A stretch of 6,453 nt of DNA, from assembly GCA_043101605.1 (NCBI GenBank), contig JBICIG010000046.1, forward strand, positions 1-6,453, in the 5' to 3' direction. A program made the translations under genes and the position numbers. The DNA is from JBICIG01 sp043101605. Its GTDB lineage: Bacteria; Planctomycetota; Phycisphaerae; Phycisphaerales; UBA1924. The notes beneath the pieces were generated by a model. The model made no database searches. It saw nothing but the letters and a program-made list of their open reading frames with translations, and had not been told where the DNA came from. Positions within the stretch are counted from its first letter, which is position 1. Every line of letters starts with the position of its first letter. Shown here piece by piece: positions 6,434 to 6,453 of this stretch.

Positions 6434-6453
6434 CCCATTGCCCATTGCCCATT
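6434..6453. repeat. Heptamer tandem repeat at window edge
   Basis: The unit CCCATTG occurs two full times and a third time for six of seven bases, where the window stops. It lies about 40 bp upstream of the DUF1501 start in non-coding DNA. Copy number and function cannot be judged because the array is cut off. Confidence 0.7.

Overview
This 6.45 kb window is high-GC chromosomal DNA that looks like a planctomycete, probably of the Phycisphaerae type. The evidence is a Tat-exported DUF1501 protein, a non-standard sigma-70 family factor of a kind I associate with planctomycetes, a membrane protein with a split CxxC zinc ribbon, and strong G/C bias at third codon positions. The lineage is inferred from gene content only; there is no rRNA or marker alignment behind it.

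Layout. On the minus strand, 133-1290 encodes a PilT/PilU-family type IV pilus ATPase. Upstream of it, also on the minus strand, 1595-2692 encodes a sigma-70 family factor that ends at a clear intrinsic terminator (1534-1565), so the two are probably separate transcription units. A gene-poor stretch of about 730 bp (2693-3419) separates the sigma gene from the divergent plus-strand sodA (3420-4055, Mn-type superoxide dismutase). This stretch carries the best sigma-70 promoter match in the window (3076-3103, pointing toward sodA), two hairpins just downstream of it, a doubtful short ORF and a palindrome cluster. After sodA and a terminator-like hairpin come two small plus-strand genes of unknown function: a single-pass membrane protein (4123-4434) and a two-helix membrane protein with a zinc ribbon (4458-5036). 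Converging on these from the other side is a DUF1501 protein (5079-6392, minus). A heptamer tandem repeat runs off the right end of the window.

How the genes fit together. I see no single pathway. The window reads as ordinary chromosome: motility or adhesion (pilus ATPase), transcription (sigma factor), oxidative-stress defence (SodA), two lineage-type membrane proteins and one exported protein. I found no mobile elements, CRISPR arrays, tRNA or rRNA genes, and no convincing new multi-gene system. The observations most worth following up are the sigma factor, which lacks region 3 and has a rewritten region 2.4, and the roughly 310-nt structured leader in front of sodA.
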